Assembly (NCBI RefSeq): GCF_000182925.2
Contig: NC_026501.1
Span: forward strand, 186,001-250,000
Reading direction: 5' to 3'
From: Neurospora crassa OR74A
Taxonomy: Eukaryota > Ascomycota > Sordariomycetes > Sordariales > Sordariaceae
DNA: 64,000 bases
Shown here: positions 42,622-54,861 of the stretch, piece by piece
How positions within the stretch are numbered: the first letter of the stretch is position 1
How the letters are laid out: each line of letters opens with the position of its first letter
Notes under the pieces: generated by a model
What the model saw: the letters and a program-made list of their open reading frames with translations, nothing else
Database searches by the model: none
Told to the model about the DNA's origin: nothing
Program-made: the position numbers and the translations under genes

Positions 42622-45600
42622 TTTGTCGGATTTTTTGGTTTCTTGGAGATCGATTTTGTCCTTCTGCCTTTTTTTCTTGCTCGTTGCAATTGATGCTGTC
42701 AAAGCTCGTCTTTGGATAGTTTCCCTTTGCGCGCGCGTGTCGGTACGTTTACAACGTAAGGTGTGTGTATGAAAGTATCGGTGAGATGTTGTTGTTTGCG
42801 ACGGGGCTGACGACGACGACACGATGATGATTCGTGACTCGTAAATGTGGTGGTGGTGGTGTTATTAAAGAATGACTGGCCTGAACACTCCAAGTGTAGT
42901 ATTCAAATGGCGGAGGGAGATATTTTGATTTGCTCTTGAAGAGATAGGACTTTGCCAACGAAGCCTGTGGGTGAGCAGATAAAGTAAGTAGGTATGTAAG
43001 AAAGTGGAAAGAGGAAGGGGGCGGGCAAGCATGGGTTCAAGAGGAGAAAAAGAAATTGTCTGGATCCATGCCCAGTCTGGGGTTCGGTCAACTAGGCGAC
43101 GACCAGGTGCCGGTATGGGAATGGCGCGCATTGTTGCGAAATTGCCCTTTGTTGACGCCAAGGTACCTGGCCCTTTTGGGCAGCCACAAAGGGAAGGTCA
43201 TGGCCATCAATGCAGGAACCGCCTTGTCTGATTGGGCCGAGGCCAACAGACGGTCTGTTCTGGCCAGGTACCGAATACCACCAAGACAGGCCCCGTCACG
43301 GGCCAAGACGTTGCAAAAGACACCTCGCGCCGGAGGTATCAGGCACCTCATTTCCAAGGGGGAAAAGACACAGGAAATTGCGTTGTTCGTTAGCCGCCTT
43401 CTCTCTCTCTTGTTTCCCCAGAATTTTCTGATCTTGTTGGTTTTTTGTTGTGAGACGAACATGGTCCGTGGGCAAGGGCGGTTTCGGGCCACTTGCCCGG
43501 TTTCGGGCCTACACCACAATCTATTGAAACATACGATGCCGGCGGGATGCCACTATTTGCGCTTTGTGGTTTACGCGAAAGGAGGAATGCGGCAGATGTT
43601 ACCGTGCAATGGGCGGCATTGTTTCTTCTTCTCAATTCTCATTGTTGACATTCAATTGTGAGAGTCTGGATTCCCGATTTCCATTTGCCAACTTGGGGGT
43701 ATTTGGCGATCACAAACTTCTTGTTTCCATGTTTGTGTTTTGTTATCGTTGATCCCACCTTACGACACCATGATGATCCCAACGGCATCAAGACCCAGCG
43801 AATAATCACCGACAGAACCGCAGAATCCACTGGTGACGACGTCGGTGGCGTGAGTATGTGGGTGGTTTGGGGGGGAATCTTTCCGCCTCCAGCACCCAGG
43901 CACGTGCCAGGGCACCACAAGTGTAATTTGCGTAATTTGGTCGGCGGCAGGGAGTTCCCGTCGGTGATTTGTTGCGTGGGTTCAGTTTTCTCTGAACTGG
44001 CGGCATGATGCGGCGAGGTGGGAATCGGAATCGCTTCCAGGTTCGCTTCGTTCATCGTTGCTGTCGGGCGTGTGTTGCCCGTCCGGGCGATTTCTCATTG
44101 GTTCGATGAATGGATGAGGTAAGAAAAAGTCGGGAAAGAGACGATGAGTGGTACCTGGCGCTAAACCGTTTCCAGCTTTCCTTTCGGGAGACAAACCCCA
44201 TGCATGTCCCCCCCCCCCCCTCCATTGCGCAATTCCACACCTCTCAAAATTGAGTTTGGACGGTGAAGAGCCGCTCTTGTCAAAAGGAAAGATCTCCTGC
44301 TCATCATCGTTACTACCTACTCACATCGCCGACCATCTTGCGACCGTTTGGGCATAACCCTTGCTTTCCATCTCCCCCCCGGAACTATCATCCACCACTG
44401 CACCACACATCTGATCATCCCTCAACGCATTCCCGACACATCCTCTGAAAATCCACCCTGTGAGATTGGTTCAGACACCCTTGTTGACTGCTGGCAACTG
44501 TGTACATCCAGATGGGGGAAAAAAAGCTTGTTTGGGCATCCGTCATGTTGATCACTCACACAGTCAGCCAGACCCCCATCCCGATTACATTGCGAACTCC
44601 ATCTAGATCGTGGGGAGATATATCTTGCGGTGTGCGGCAGATGTAAGAAAAGGGGAAATGAGTGTGAAAAAACAGTTGATCGGGTACGCTCGCCTCAATT
44701 GGCTTCATGTTTGACATGCCAACAGGAACCATGAGGCAATTACCTAAGGCTGGATGATATCGTTGGTTACAACGTCCGAAACCGTGGAGACATACATGCT
44801 CCTTTTCCCCTTTCCTTCGTACATACCCTGTGCACCACAGCAGTAAAATTCTGTGGTTTCTGTGACACAAAGCTGGGACCAGGCAGGGCATGTCCGTCGG
44901 CTGTAGCATCGCGACGGAGCTTCCAGCAAAAGCATGATCCGACACTGCAGTCTTCCCGTCCCCATACGGACGGACAGCTGCATGTTTACATAGGCCATCA
45001 TCAGCAGCCACAAATCGTATGGAAGAAACTGAACCTGCATGCAGCGTTCCGTGGGATGCAATCATCAACGAAAACGCTTACAGTACTGTTGGTTACATAC
45101 ATACTAGCAAGGCTTTGTTCTTTCTCGCGAAACAAAGCCACAACCACGATCCCGAAGCCCCTGTTCGTTATAGCCAACCCCGGTTCTTAGCTTGCAGTGG
45201 TCCTATCCGCAAAACGCCCGAAACCGCAATTCCATCGCGGTAAAGAAATTTCGGGCTTGAAACACAGGCCGGAAAGAGCCGAATGTGATTTGTATGTAGG
45301 TGAAACCAACGGTGGCTACGATTTGTCGCGGAGAAGCGATCTGATTCGGTTCGTTCGCTACCTATGCGAGAAGCTTGGTAAGTGTAGTATCCCTAGGGTA
45401 CTTGCCCCGTTCAACGTGTCAGCGCTTAGTAGTTCTATACCGACCTCGCTAAGACCGAAAGGCGCGGTGATGAACGGATTATGCCGTTGTTGAATGTGAG
45501 CAACCAAACGCCTTGTAACAAATCGACAACGAATTGTTGATAAGTAGGCCAGGCAAAGATATGTGATATGTAGCTTTACTGATTACTCTGTGGTATCATC

Positions 45601-45815
45601 CATTGCTGGGACCAAAGCATCCCAACAAGCTGTATCAAAAACCGCGGCGCCTTCAGAACCCAATACACCGCAGCCAATGCTGTAAACCCATAACTCCATA
45701 TCCCAATTATGCTGGATATCCTTTGTAGCAGAACCCAAACCCAAACTCCGCGGATATGTCTTCCTGACCTCCGAAGGTCCCGTTCTTCCGCTTCCCGTCC
45801 AATTCCTCCTCTTCA
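42622..45815. other. Long gene-poor region
   Basis: About 3.2 kb between the GPI protein and Pop7. Features seen: a poly-C run of about 13 near 44209, GGTACC-containing imperfect palindromes near 43160-43275, and repeated GTTTCGGGCC near 43480-43510. Frames up to 201 codons (43056-43661) have no domain and cross obvious low-complexity. No gene accepted. Confidence 0.4.
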
Positions 45816-46581
45816 TCAAGTCGCCCGCCATCGAACCCCAACCTCTACACAACTAACAGCTCTCACCCTCGCCCCGCTCCCCTCCTCTTCCTCACTCCCA
45901 TCCTCCCCACCACCATCTTCTTCTTCTGCCCTCACAATATCATCCACCCCCTTCACCGTCCTCGTCCTCAACAACACCATCAGGTCCCGTTCCCTCGTGA
46001 AGAAACACCCCACCTCCACTGCCTTCTGAATCGCCCTCCCCGTCGCCACCAAAACCACATCATCTAGCGCGTCTTCCACCGGCCCCAACCCATTCCCGCT
46101 TCCTCCCTCTTTACTACCTCCACTAGTGGTATCCAGAGCAGCTATCCTTGCCGTTAGGGGTAAACCCTTGGTAGACTGTTGTCGCGACAGGGACGATCGC
46201 GACTCCAATCCTTTGCGCACGCGTTTGACGAGTGACATGAATGGTGCGTTGGATGTGACTTTTATAATGAGCGTGTGGGGCGCGCGCGGTGGAGGGCGGT
46301 AGCCATCGATGTCGGTGGGTGTTGTGGAAAGAGTGGAGGAGCGGGAGGTGTTGGAGGAGGAGAGGCGGTGGGAGAGGGGGGCGGGAAGAGGACGCTTTTG
46401 GATGCGGGAGCCTGAGGATGAGAAGAATGTGGGTTAGTACTCTGGTCTGAAGTCATTGAAGAGCCGGAGAGAAGACAAGGGAATGGGGCGAAGAGTGGAG
46501 GACGCGCGTACCTTTGGGGAGAGGTGGCATCTTTTGGTCGGGCCGGTTAGGCAGCGGTTTGGGTGTTGTTGATGCCTCCAT
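45816..46581 (-). CDS. POP7: RNase P/MRP subunit Pop7/Rpp20
   Basis: Exons 46581-46512 and 46411-45816 with a 100-base intron (GTACGC...CTAAC...CAG), 221 residues. The N-terminal ~75 residues are Pro/Ser-rich. The Alba-like core starts around APFMSLVKRVRKGLE and contains the diagnostic VVLVATGRAIQKAVEVGCFF, followed by RERDLMVLLRTRTVKGVDDI, matching Rpp20/Pop7. The protein binds the P3 domain of RNase P and RNase MRP RNA together with Pop6/Rpp25 and works in tRNA and rRNA processing in the nucleus. The C-terminus has an acidic insertion (EEEDGGGEDGSEEEE) between the last strands. Divergent from RAV2 with a shared 609-base promoter. Confidence 0.82.
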
Positions 46582-47190
46582 TGTAGCTGACTGGGCTGAG
46601 GAGACTGCGCGCGACACGATTCGAGAGTCGAAGAGTTGGTGAGAACAGAAAGTTGCCTGGGTTGATGCGCCGGTTGTGTTTTTAAACTGAAATCGCTGAA
46701 TATTCCAACAAGAGTCCTGAGATTGATCCACGGTATGTAGTCTTTGGGCTGATGAGTCTGTGAAATGCGGTTCCTTGTTCGAATGGGCGCTGTCGACACG
46801 ATTGATGGCAAACAAGATGGCCAAACGGGTTGTTGCGATGATGGATGGACAAATGCCAAATCAAGAAACCGTCAAGATTCAAGAGAGTGGGGTCACCTGC
46901 AACCCCAGATTCTCCTGCCGCTTCACCGCCTACTGTATGCAGTTTAGCCTGCTTCTGTGGCCGCGAAGCTCCCCCACTTGGCTCCATGCACACCAAGCAT
47001 CCGTCATTGTCCCAATCATTGCCATGGCGTCTTCAACTTGTCCAGCAAAACAACCGAATAGGCAGCATCTTATCATCCAAGTATCCTTCTGGCCACCACA
47101 CGTTGACCATCCGATAATACCAGCCAGATGATGGATGCCTGAATCAACAACACGAATCACCAACAATACCCTGCCCGACTATCACCAACC
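46582..47190. other. Bidirectional promoter POP7 / RAV2
   Basis: 609 bases between two divergent start codons; no gene seen inside. Any promoter elements must serve both core genes. Confidence 0.6.
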
Positions 47191-48489
47191 ATGTCTGTCG
47201 AGATCTGGCCACCTATTGCGCCCCATCAGCTTAAAGCCGCCGTCGAGACATCCCAAGTAAGCATCCATCTTCTGCATCCGAGCTTCATTCTACTTGCGAT
47301 ACCATGGCTGTAGACATTTGTGAAGGCTGGGAGCTAATCGACTCGCCCTTTGTGCGCCCTCCCCCTCGACAGAAGCGCGAACTCGACTGGCTCGTCCAAG
47401 ATCTCCGCGAAACCCTCACCAACGTCAAACATGGTCTCGAAGACTGCTATGCCTTGCTTGCTCCCATAGACCCGGGCAGTACCTTGGTACTCAGCACACC
47501 ACGGAACGAGATCGTCAAGGGTCACATAACACGAGTCGGAACACGGATAGTCAAGGGGGTTAGTCACCATCACCAGCCTTTTCCCCACCTCCTCAGCTTT
47601 TGGCTAACAGTGTCATGACCAGACCATCCACCTCCGTCTACGCACTCTCCCCCAACAAACCCTCACCATCAACCCCGACCACCCAATCCACCTCGCGCCG
47701 CTCGTCACCTTGCACACTCTCCTCACGCACTCCCTCGACCTCCTAACCATGACGCTCTCCTTCACGTACCCGACCGAGTCCGATTCCGCGTCCGCCAAAT
47801 CACCATCACCATCATCATCCTCATCATCTCCCCAACTCTCCTCCGCCGCGTTTCTCTCCTCCCAACTCCGTCTTCTCTCACAATCCATCTCCGAATCCAT
47901 CGCCATCCTCAAAGGACCTCCGCTCGTAACCGCCGCCGACCCCTCCTGGACTACCCGATCCATCGCCTCTTCACATTTTGATCCTCCCCTGACAGCCGCC
48001 GCCGCGTCAAATCATGGTCTTGGAGCGACATCAATACCACCTATATCGTTCCATCTAAGTATCCAAGAAAGCAGCATAGTCCTGTGGCTGCGTAGTCTCG
48101 AAGCGGCCGACGCTCCTGTAGGGTTCGGGACCAAGCTCGCATTCGCAATCGGTACCGCACGCAGACTGGAGCATGACGAAGCAGATCGGGTGTTTGGCTT
48201 CTGTTGTGGTGGGGAGGGACATGGGGGTCCTGGAGGAAGTCCAGGGAGTATGATGCCATCAAACGGAGGCAACAATAACACGACGAGGTCTACTACGCAG
48301 AATACAGCAGCGGGAACGGGGGCGATGGGGCAGCCAGAAGTGGACGTCTACGTGAGGGAAAAGGTTCGGGTGGAAAGTGCTGATCCGAGTTTGCTGTCTC
48401 TTGCAGCGAAACTGACGGCTTTGGGACACACGCTGGGTTTGGCGAGGAGGAATTTGGCGGCGGTCATGGGAGAGGAGCTGGAGGATTAG
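47191..48489 (+). CDS. RAV2: Rav2/Rogdi-like subunit of the RAVE V-ATPase assembly complex
   Basis: Exons 47191-47256, 47373-47558 and 47623-48489; introns 116 and 64 bases, the second with a GCTAAC branch; 372 residues. The joins give SVEIWPPIAPHQLKAAVETS, then KRELDWLVQDLRETL and HGLEDCYALLAPIDPGSTLV, then TIHLRLRTLPQQTLTINPDH, a sequence I recognise as the fungal Rogdi/Rav2 family. RAVE (Rav1-Rav2-Skp1) rejoins V1 and V0 parts of the vacuolar H+-ATPase. Residues ~240-310 hold a low-complexity Gly/Asn insert (GGGEGHGGPGGSPG). An in-frame ATG inside intron 1 (47304) would give an alternative N-terminus if the intron is retained. Confidence 0.83.
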
Positions 48490-48957
48490 AGGGCCCGACG
48501 GCTGCTGCTGTCCGTGAGGGGGAGTAGTGAGACTTGTTTCGGGTCGGACGGGACGGGGGAGATGGAAAGTGTTTATGCAAGTCGGTGGTGTTGTTGTTCG
48601 CATTGGTTGGAGTTGGATAGGTCGTTTTATACCAAGGGGTTCATGTGTTGTTTTCGGCACTGTTGTTCGTAGTCACAGTCTCTTGGGGGTTTAGCAGGCG
48701 CTTCGTTTATCACTAGTATGGTAGCTTCTCGAGAATGGGTACAAATACGATTGTTTTTGTTTATCAAGTTCCAGACATGATCGCTGTATTCGCCTAGCTC
48801 GCTAAGACTCCCGCTATAACAAAGGACAGCATTTACACATGATCCCTAATTATCCTCCAGTTCCAATAATTCGTCCGTCTCTTCACTACTTGCCCTCAAA
48901 TCCTACCTAATTCCAACCAAATCTCCTTGAAATCTCTCTTGACCCAAACCTCTGGGC
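48490..48957. other. Intergenic, convergent 3' regions
   Basis: About 470 bases between RAV2 and the NIPSNAP gene. No gene seen. Confidence 0.55.
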
Positions 48958-50170
48958 TCACGCAACAGGACTCCAAGGCATGGGCACCAAAATCCGGCTC
49001 TTCATCGTCTGAATCAGCGGCACAGTCTTATGCACCGTCTCCGCCCACCCTTTAATCGCCCAACTCTCCTCCCTCTGCCTTCTTCGTTCCTCGAGGTCGG
49101 CAAATTGCCACAAGTGATGCACCGTATTCAGGTCGCCAATCTGCACGAACCAAGCCCCCACTCCTTCCATGACTTCCCTTCTAGCCTTTAATCCTCTCCG
49201 CCAGTGCGTCTCCCACTCGAGCAAGTTCCCCGGGTGTAAAGTGTAGGAGCGCAACTCGAAAATACCGCCTAGTTGACGTGGGGGTGTGGTAGGCCAGAAA
49301 GAGAATTCTTGCATTAGGGAGGTGTGTCGCTTGGAAAGGAGGGGAGCGAGCCGTTTGGAGAAGGAAGGGTAGGCGTTGGAGGGGTGGGAGCTGAGAGACG
49401 AGAGAGAGGAGTGCAGGCCTGTGTAGCGCTGGTATTCCCAGATGTGGACTGTTTCCCTTTGTTAGCATTTTCTCCAATTACCGAAAAAACAACCAAAAAC
49501 CAATACGGGAAGAAGACAGGAAAAAAACAAAAAGAAAAAAAAAAGGCGAATGAAAAAAAGTGACATACCAAACGTATCAACATCCCCCACCTCCCCCCGC
49601 CAACTCCCCACCAAATGCACTCGATTCTCCGGATCCTGCGCCCACTTCGGGTACCACTCGCCCACTAACCCCACGTACTCATCCACGCATTCAGGCTTGA
49701 CTTGGTCAAACGTGATGCTGTGCACGTACTTGCCGCGCGCTAGCACCTGGCTGAAACTCGCTTCGAGACGGGCATCCAGTTCCCTTCCTTCTTTGGTGCC
49801 GTAGATCAAGTTCGTAAGGGGACCAGCTTTGCGAGGAGGTTCGTGGGCGGCGGCTTCAGCGGCGGCGAGTTGGGCTGCTTCTGTTTGTTTTGTCACAGTG
49901 TCAGATAGAGAAGAACAACAACAAGAAGAGGAATTGGAGAGGAGCAACAATGAAGGGAGGCATGGATGATGACGCACTGGCTTCCTGTTGTCGCTTTTGC
50001 TCTGCTAGCTGCTCACGAAACAACTTTTGTTTGGCGTTGAAGGCTTCGACTCCGTTGGGCTTGATGTCGGCTAGAGAGGGGGTTTTGGAGAGGATCGTGG
50101 GAGTGGTGGAAAAGGGCCGGACGACGCCGCATGGGGGGCGCAGGGCGCGGAGGGCGCGTCGTGATAGCAT
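48958..50170 (-). CDS. NIPSNAP family mitochondrial protein
   Basis: Exons 50170-49978, 49880-49569 and 49448-48958; introns 97 and 120 bases; 331 residues. The start is a strong mitochondrial presequence (MLSRRALRALRPPCGVVRPF then STTP). A central segment (KAGPLTNLIYGTKEGRELDA) is the characteristic NIPSNAP entry motif, and the C-terminal half contains two ferredoxin-like NIPSNAP repeats, the second with FELRSYTLHPGNLLEWETHW and VHHLWQFADLEERRR. NIPSNAPs are matrix or mitochondrial-membrane proteins linked in animals to mitophagy tagging; the fungal role is less clear. The introns fall exactly where frames change. Divergent from ATP18, another mitochondrial gene. Confidence 0.88.
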
Positions 50171-51748
50171 TTTGTTTGGGTACTTGACTAAGAATGTTGT
50201 TTGTTGTCAGGAGAGAGTTCGTGTTCGACTGTCGTGGTTGTAAGTGGTGATGCTGGTCAAATGCGACAAGTCACCGGCAGTCGGGTTCGGTTCACGGTCG
50301 GTTGTATCTGTTACGTGCAAGTATACCTGGGGTATGTATACTTGTAGATGTATTGCTCCGTGAAATGCGACTGTTGCGAAACAAAGGATGGGGGCAACCG
50401 CGAAAGTCGTTGAAATGGGTCGATATGGTCAATTCGATGGCACGACCCAGATGTGGTAGTGGTTTGATTCCGATGTTGGACAACGTCTCGTCTACCAAAA
50501 GGGAAGTGGCAGATCGGGCTGTTGTTTGTTCGTTGTGTTTCCTTTTTGGTTCCTGAGAGAGGGGGAAGCAGCTTTGAGAGATAGCAGTTAGCGTGCGGGG
50601 AAGCTTTCTGTCTTTTCTTGTCTTCTTAAGTTGCAAGCTAAAGACTGGTAATGTACTGCGAACAACGAGGAGGAGACAAAGTTTGGTCGGAAAGATGGTC
50701 CGAACCAAAGGGTAAAGACTGGAGGGAGGGAGGAGATCAAGAGTTATTGGATGGGCGTAGGCTGTGCGACGATGGCTTCAGTTCCCAGGGTAGCAATGAG
50801 GTGTTGTTTCCCCGCAGATTGATTGACTCGGTCTGGCCTTGGATGTGTGTGGGATTCTGTATGTAAACAAGAAAAGAAAGGGGGGAGTTGTACACTACCA
50901 TAGGTACCAAAAGGAAGAGGTATGCGGAATATGAACAAATCTGGATGAACAGACAATCACTTGTTTACGGGGACAACACTTCAGATAGTTTCACTTTTCG
51001 GTCAATGATTCAGGTCGCTCATCGTCGACTTTACCGTGTTGCCCTGTTTCCAAGTGTTTACCTAGGTAGGTACATAACTAAATCCCGCTCAGACGATCAA
51101 CACCGACATCGATGCCCTGGAAGTGCCCTGAACCCAATGCTGAAGCGAGCACTGGCGACCTAGACCAGGCAAAGGGAGAGGAGCTGCCCCTGTCCGGTTT
51201 GCTGTCCAGCAGGGTCCTCGAACTCCATTGCCGTTGACTTGTCCACCAATGGAATCTCTCCAAAGCAGGCAGCTCCAGACGGCCCGGGGACCCTCCCCGC
51301 AAGCAGGAGTGCGGGGTATGATGTCACGAAATGGACCTCAGTCGTTTGTCACTGACGGAGAAAGCTTTGCACGTGTCGTCGAGCGTGACATGAAGCACGT
51401 ACCACCTTCCAGTTCTTGGCCAAGTCCAAATCAGCAACCATCATTTCATGGATCACGTGCCTTCTGCTACCTTTTAGGTATTTAGTGGGGGATCCCGGCT
51501 GAGATTTGTCCTCCATTCCCTTTCCAGACTAGACTAGAAATGACCATCCATGCTTCAAGAGCTTGGAGCTTGGGCCTCTGAGCAATTATTGACACCTGAC
51601 ATTCCAGGCACCATCCGACATTCAATCGGCCGCGGACGGCAAGCTCACGAAAAACGCTCGCCTGGAACAGAGCCGACCCTTCTTCCGTCACTCTTGAACA
51701 AACCCACTCCCGGACTTCAACCCAGTTAGCCCGCAAACTACCGTCAAC
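50171..51748. other. Divergent promoter region NIPSNAP / ATP18
   Basis: About 1.6 kb with only unsupported short frames. A TACCTAGGTAGGTAC motif lies at about 51058-51073. Regulatory sequence for both mitochondrial genes is expected here. Confidence 0.5.
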
Positions 51749-52208
51749 ATGTCTTGGTTCGGCGTCACCCCCCTCAAGAAGTTCCCCGCCCCCGTCTGTA
51801 TGTTGCTGTCCCCGGAGTCCCTTTTGTCATCTCAAAGATTGTCTGCTAATGCCTCTGTAAACAGTGGGGCCGATGGCTCCCTTCTTCGCTGCCGGTATGC
51901 TCCCCGCCCGCGACCTTTAATATCTCCCGGTCCGATTGCCGAATGCACCGACGACATGTCCGACCACGACTATACATGCACTGCGACGACAAGGATAGAT
52001 ATTGGAAAGTAGCAAAGAACTGACACGGCGCAGGTCTGGTCATCGCCTACGGTATCAACTCTCTCCAGGGCGCCCTCATGCAGTGTACGTCGCGAGCTTT
52101 CCTACGTGTCCCATCCGGTATCTCCGACTGACCGAATAAACAATAGCCGATGAGTGGAAGAACGACCCCCGCAACATCTACGCCAAGAACAAGGCCGCCA
52201 CCCACTAA
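51749..52208 (+). CDS. ATP18: Mitochondrial F1Fo ATP synthase subunit J (i/j)
   Basis: Four short exons: 51749-51797, 51865-51894, 52034-52084, 52147-52208; introns 67, 139 and 62 bases; 63 residues. The spliced product reads LKKFPAPVLGPMAPFFAAGL, then YGINSLQGALMQSDEWKNDP and ends RNIYAKNKAATH. This is the fungal ATP synthase J chain: KKxPTP start, one membrane helix (~residues 19-38) and the conserved DExxNDPRN matrix-side motif; length about 60 is normal. It sits in the Fo membrane part and supports dimerisation. Exon 2 is only 30 bases. The unspliced frame from the same ATG runs to 52012 but is intron sequence. Confidence 0.92.
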
Positions 52209-53187
52209 GCGATTCCTTTGAAAGAATGGAGGCGACGGTGTGATGATGCAATAGACAACACGAACAAGACAGCTTCTGGCAGACCCTAGACCTATCGAGA
52301 ACCCCAATAACCCCCCAATGGACCGTTATTCCCATCATCAGCAGGAACTGGCGCCAGTGTATTATAGAGGGAGAAACATGAAGTGACGTGTGTGTCGGAT
52401 GTTGAATGTTGTGGTTCAACGCAGCCGTGATTTGCGCCCATTGACGATTTGAACAAGAACAAACACCAAGAACGATGCACGAAGAAGAGGTGGAGAGAGG
52501 AGTAAACGTGGAGAGACGGTGGATGACAGGCGAACCCAACACATGGCACAGCAAGTGCGTGCAAGATTCGACAGTGCGCTTCCACCCATACCTCAATCCA
52601 TTGACCATCGGTGGGGAATACCACAAGCTTCACCACCAGCAATTGCCGGCAGACGCGCTTCGGCGTGTCGAATTCGCATTCACATTATTTGCCCCATTGA
52701 TATGGATGTGTTCTCACTGGCATAGAGCAACCACCCAATCACGGCCCAGGTTGAGAGATGCTTTGGGTTTCAAGGATGCCTGGGAATAAACAGAGGTTAC
52801 ATCCTTTTGTTTTTGGGGAGTTGGGAATGTTTAATTTGCGTTGTGAATTATATGCATTTAAGTCGAATGTGAGGGAGTCGCAGGCGGGTGTCTGATTTAT
52901 CGGCTTAGCTTAGGTTGAGGTAACGACGTCATATATGAACCGTAGTCCTTAGAGAGACCAAAATGAATGAGGAATTGACAACAGCTTAGTTGTGTTCTTA
53001 CAACGGTCATATATGGTGTTGTTCTGTGATGCTGGTGCCATTTGTTGTCCTTATCTTGGCCCCTGATTTCTAATCTTACGAGGCTCCGGAGTCCGGACGG
53101 GGGCGTGGTGAGCTCACCCAGCCGAGAATCCGCCGTTTCAAGTCGCATCGACTCGGCCACGACTCATATCCTCTTCACCTTTCTCAC
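52209..53187. other. Intergenic, no gene seen
   Basis: About 980 bases between ATP18 and the FSH1-like gene, both on the plus strand. No supported frame; minus-strand ORFs here are shadows across ATP18 and its 3' region. Confidence 0.5.
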
Positions 53188-54626
53188 ATGTTCCGCGTCC
53201 TCATTCGCACTCCCGCCAGATCATTTCGGATTCTGTGCACCGAGCCAATTTCTCGATCAATTTCGACCAGCACCGTATCCCGATTTCCACCTAGCATTAA
53301 AATGGCCGACAGCGCGCAACCAACACCCGTCCAGTCATCGGCATCGACGCCGGCGCCCAGCGACATTTCCAATGCCAATGTGCCCGCCCAACAAAAGCAG
53401 CAGAAGCAGCAAAACAACAAGAAGCAGAACAGACCTCCCCATCCCAATGCCGCCAATGCCAAACCGAAGCCGGTCAAGAGGGAGGTGAGGATATTGATGC
53501 TTCATGGTACGTTGACGACATTTCCCGGTTGCACGGACAATTCATTCAATTGCCCCTCCATCACGCCAGACGGGACCCCGCGCCCATCTCACCGAGTGGA
53601 CACACCTCACTCACCGCGCTCACCTCGACACAATACCTCACCACCATAACCACCACCATGACATTCACAACCCCAGTGCCCATAATCTTCAAACACCACC
53701 CTCCTTTTCAACCTCACTGCGAAAATCCAGACTAACAAGATGACGCAGGCTACACCCAATCCGGCCCCCTCTTCCGCGCCAAAACCCGCGCTCTGGAAAA
53801 ACTCCTCATCAAGGCCCTCTCCCCCTTAAACCTCGTGCCAACCCTTATCTACCCCACCGCCCCCAACCGCCTTTCCGTCTCCGACATCCCGGGTTACGAA
53901 CCGTCCACATCCGACTCCGGCCCGGGCGGAGATAAGGAATTGTCAGATAGTTGGGCATGGTTCAGGCGGGAGGAAGCCACCTGGAACTACAAGTTGATCA
54001 ACGAGGGATTTGAGCGGTTGGCAGAGACGATGAGGGGTGTGAATCTGGAAGGGAGGGAGGTGGTTGATGGGCTTGTGACTGACAGCAAAGTGGACGGGGA
54101 GGGTAAAGAGGCGGAGGAAAGGAAAGAAATGAAAGGGGTGGTCAGGTCAGAAGTGATTGATGGTGTCATTGGGTTCAGTCAGGGCGCAGCGATGGCTGCC
54201 ATGTTGACGGCTGCTATGGAACATCTGGCGCCAGGCCAGCCGCGGCCGGTCCTGACGCCCGACCATGAGGGGTGGGTGAAGCAGATCCGGGAGGCGAATA
54301 AAGGACAGCCGCTCAAGTTCTGCGTGAGCTACAGTGGCTTCTTTGCGCTGCCGCCCGAGTTGGGGTGGTTGTGGGAGCCCAAGGTCAAGACGCCGACGTT
54401 GCATGTATTGGGTAGCTTGGATACGGTGGTGGAGGAGAGTAGGTCGCGGAGGCTGATTGAGGCTTGTGAGGACCCGGTGGTGGTGGTGCACCCGGGAGGA
54501 CATTATGTGCCGGTGAACAAGGAGTGGGTGGCGCCGTTGGTGGGGTTCATTAGGACGTGTTTGGAGAAACATCAGCAGAAGACGGAGGAGGAGGGTGAGA
54601 AGAAGAAGGTGGAGGAAAGCGTTTGA
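53188..54626 (+). CDS. FSH1-like serine hydrolase (alpha/beta fold)
   Basis: Exons 53188-53506 and 53749-54626, intron 242 bases (GTACGT...CTAAC...GCAG); 398 residues. After splicing, REVRILMLHGYTQSGPLFRA opens the alpha/beta-hydrolase core. The catalytic triad is visible: Ser in GFSQGAA (~250), Asp in GSLDTVVE (~331), His in PGGHYVP (~358). Family known in yeast as FSH1-3 (family of serine hydrolases), esterases of unclear substrate; relatives are also found in polyketide clusters, but no such cluster is present here. Residues 1-38 (MFRVLIRTPARSFR) look like a mitochondrial presequence; a second ATG at 53302 (MADSAQ) would give a cytosolic form. A Gln/Lys/Asn-rich linker (~70-90) and an acidic insert (~200-235) are extra. 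Confidence 0.87.
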
Positions 54627-54861
54627 GGGGCGAATGGGTAGACGTCTATTCAGGCATCTTGAACTTAAAAGACAGCAGAGGCGGGAATAGACGATAGACT
54701 ACAAGAGAAAATCCTTTGTTTGTCCAGTTTTCACAATACACTAGTATCATCACTGAGTAAGTTGAGTTTTCTTAACCCGCTACTATCATACAAGCTCACC
54801 ACTCTCAGAGTCACCCACCACAGTCATCCACCCCTCATACACAACATGCCCATCAGGCACA

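Noticed and set aside
43056-43661. 201-codon plus-strand frame
   Set aside because: No domain, overlaps equally long frames on the other strand, and includes palindromic non-coding-looking sequence.
51749-52012. Unspliced 87-codon frame as the ATP18 protein
   Set aside because: It reads through introns; splicing gives the conserved J-subunit sequence and correct length.
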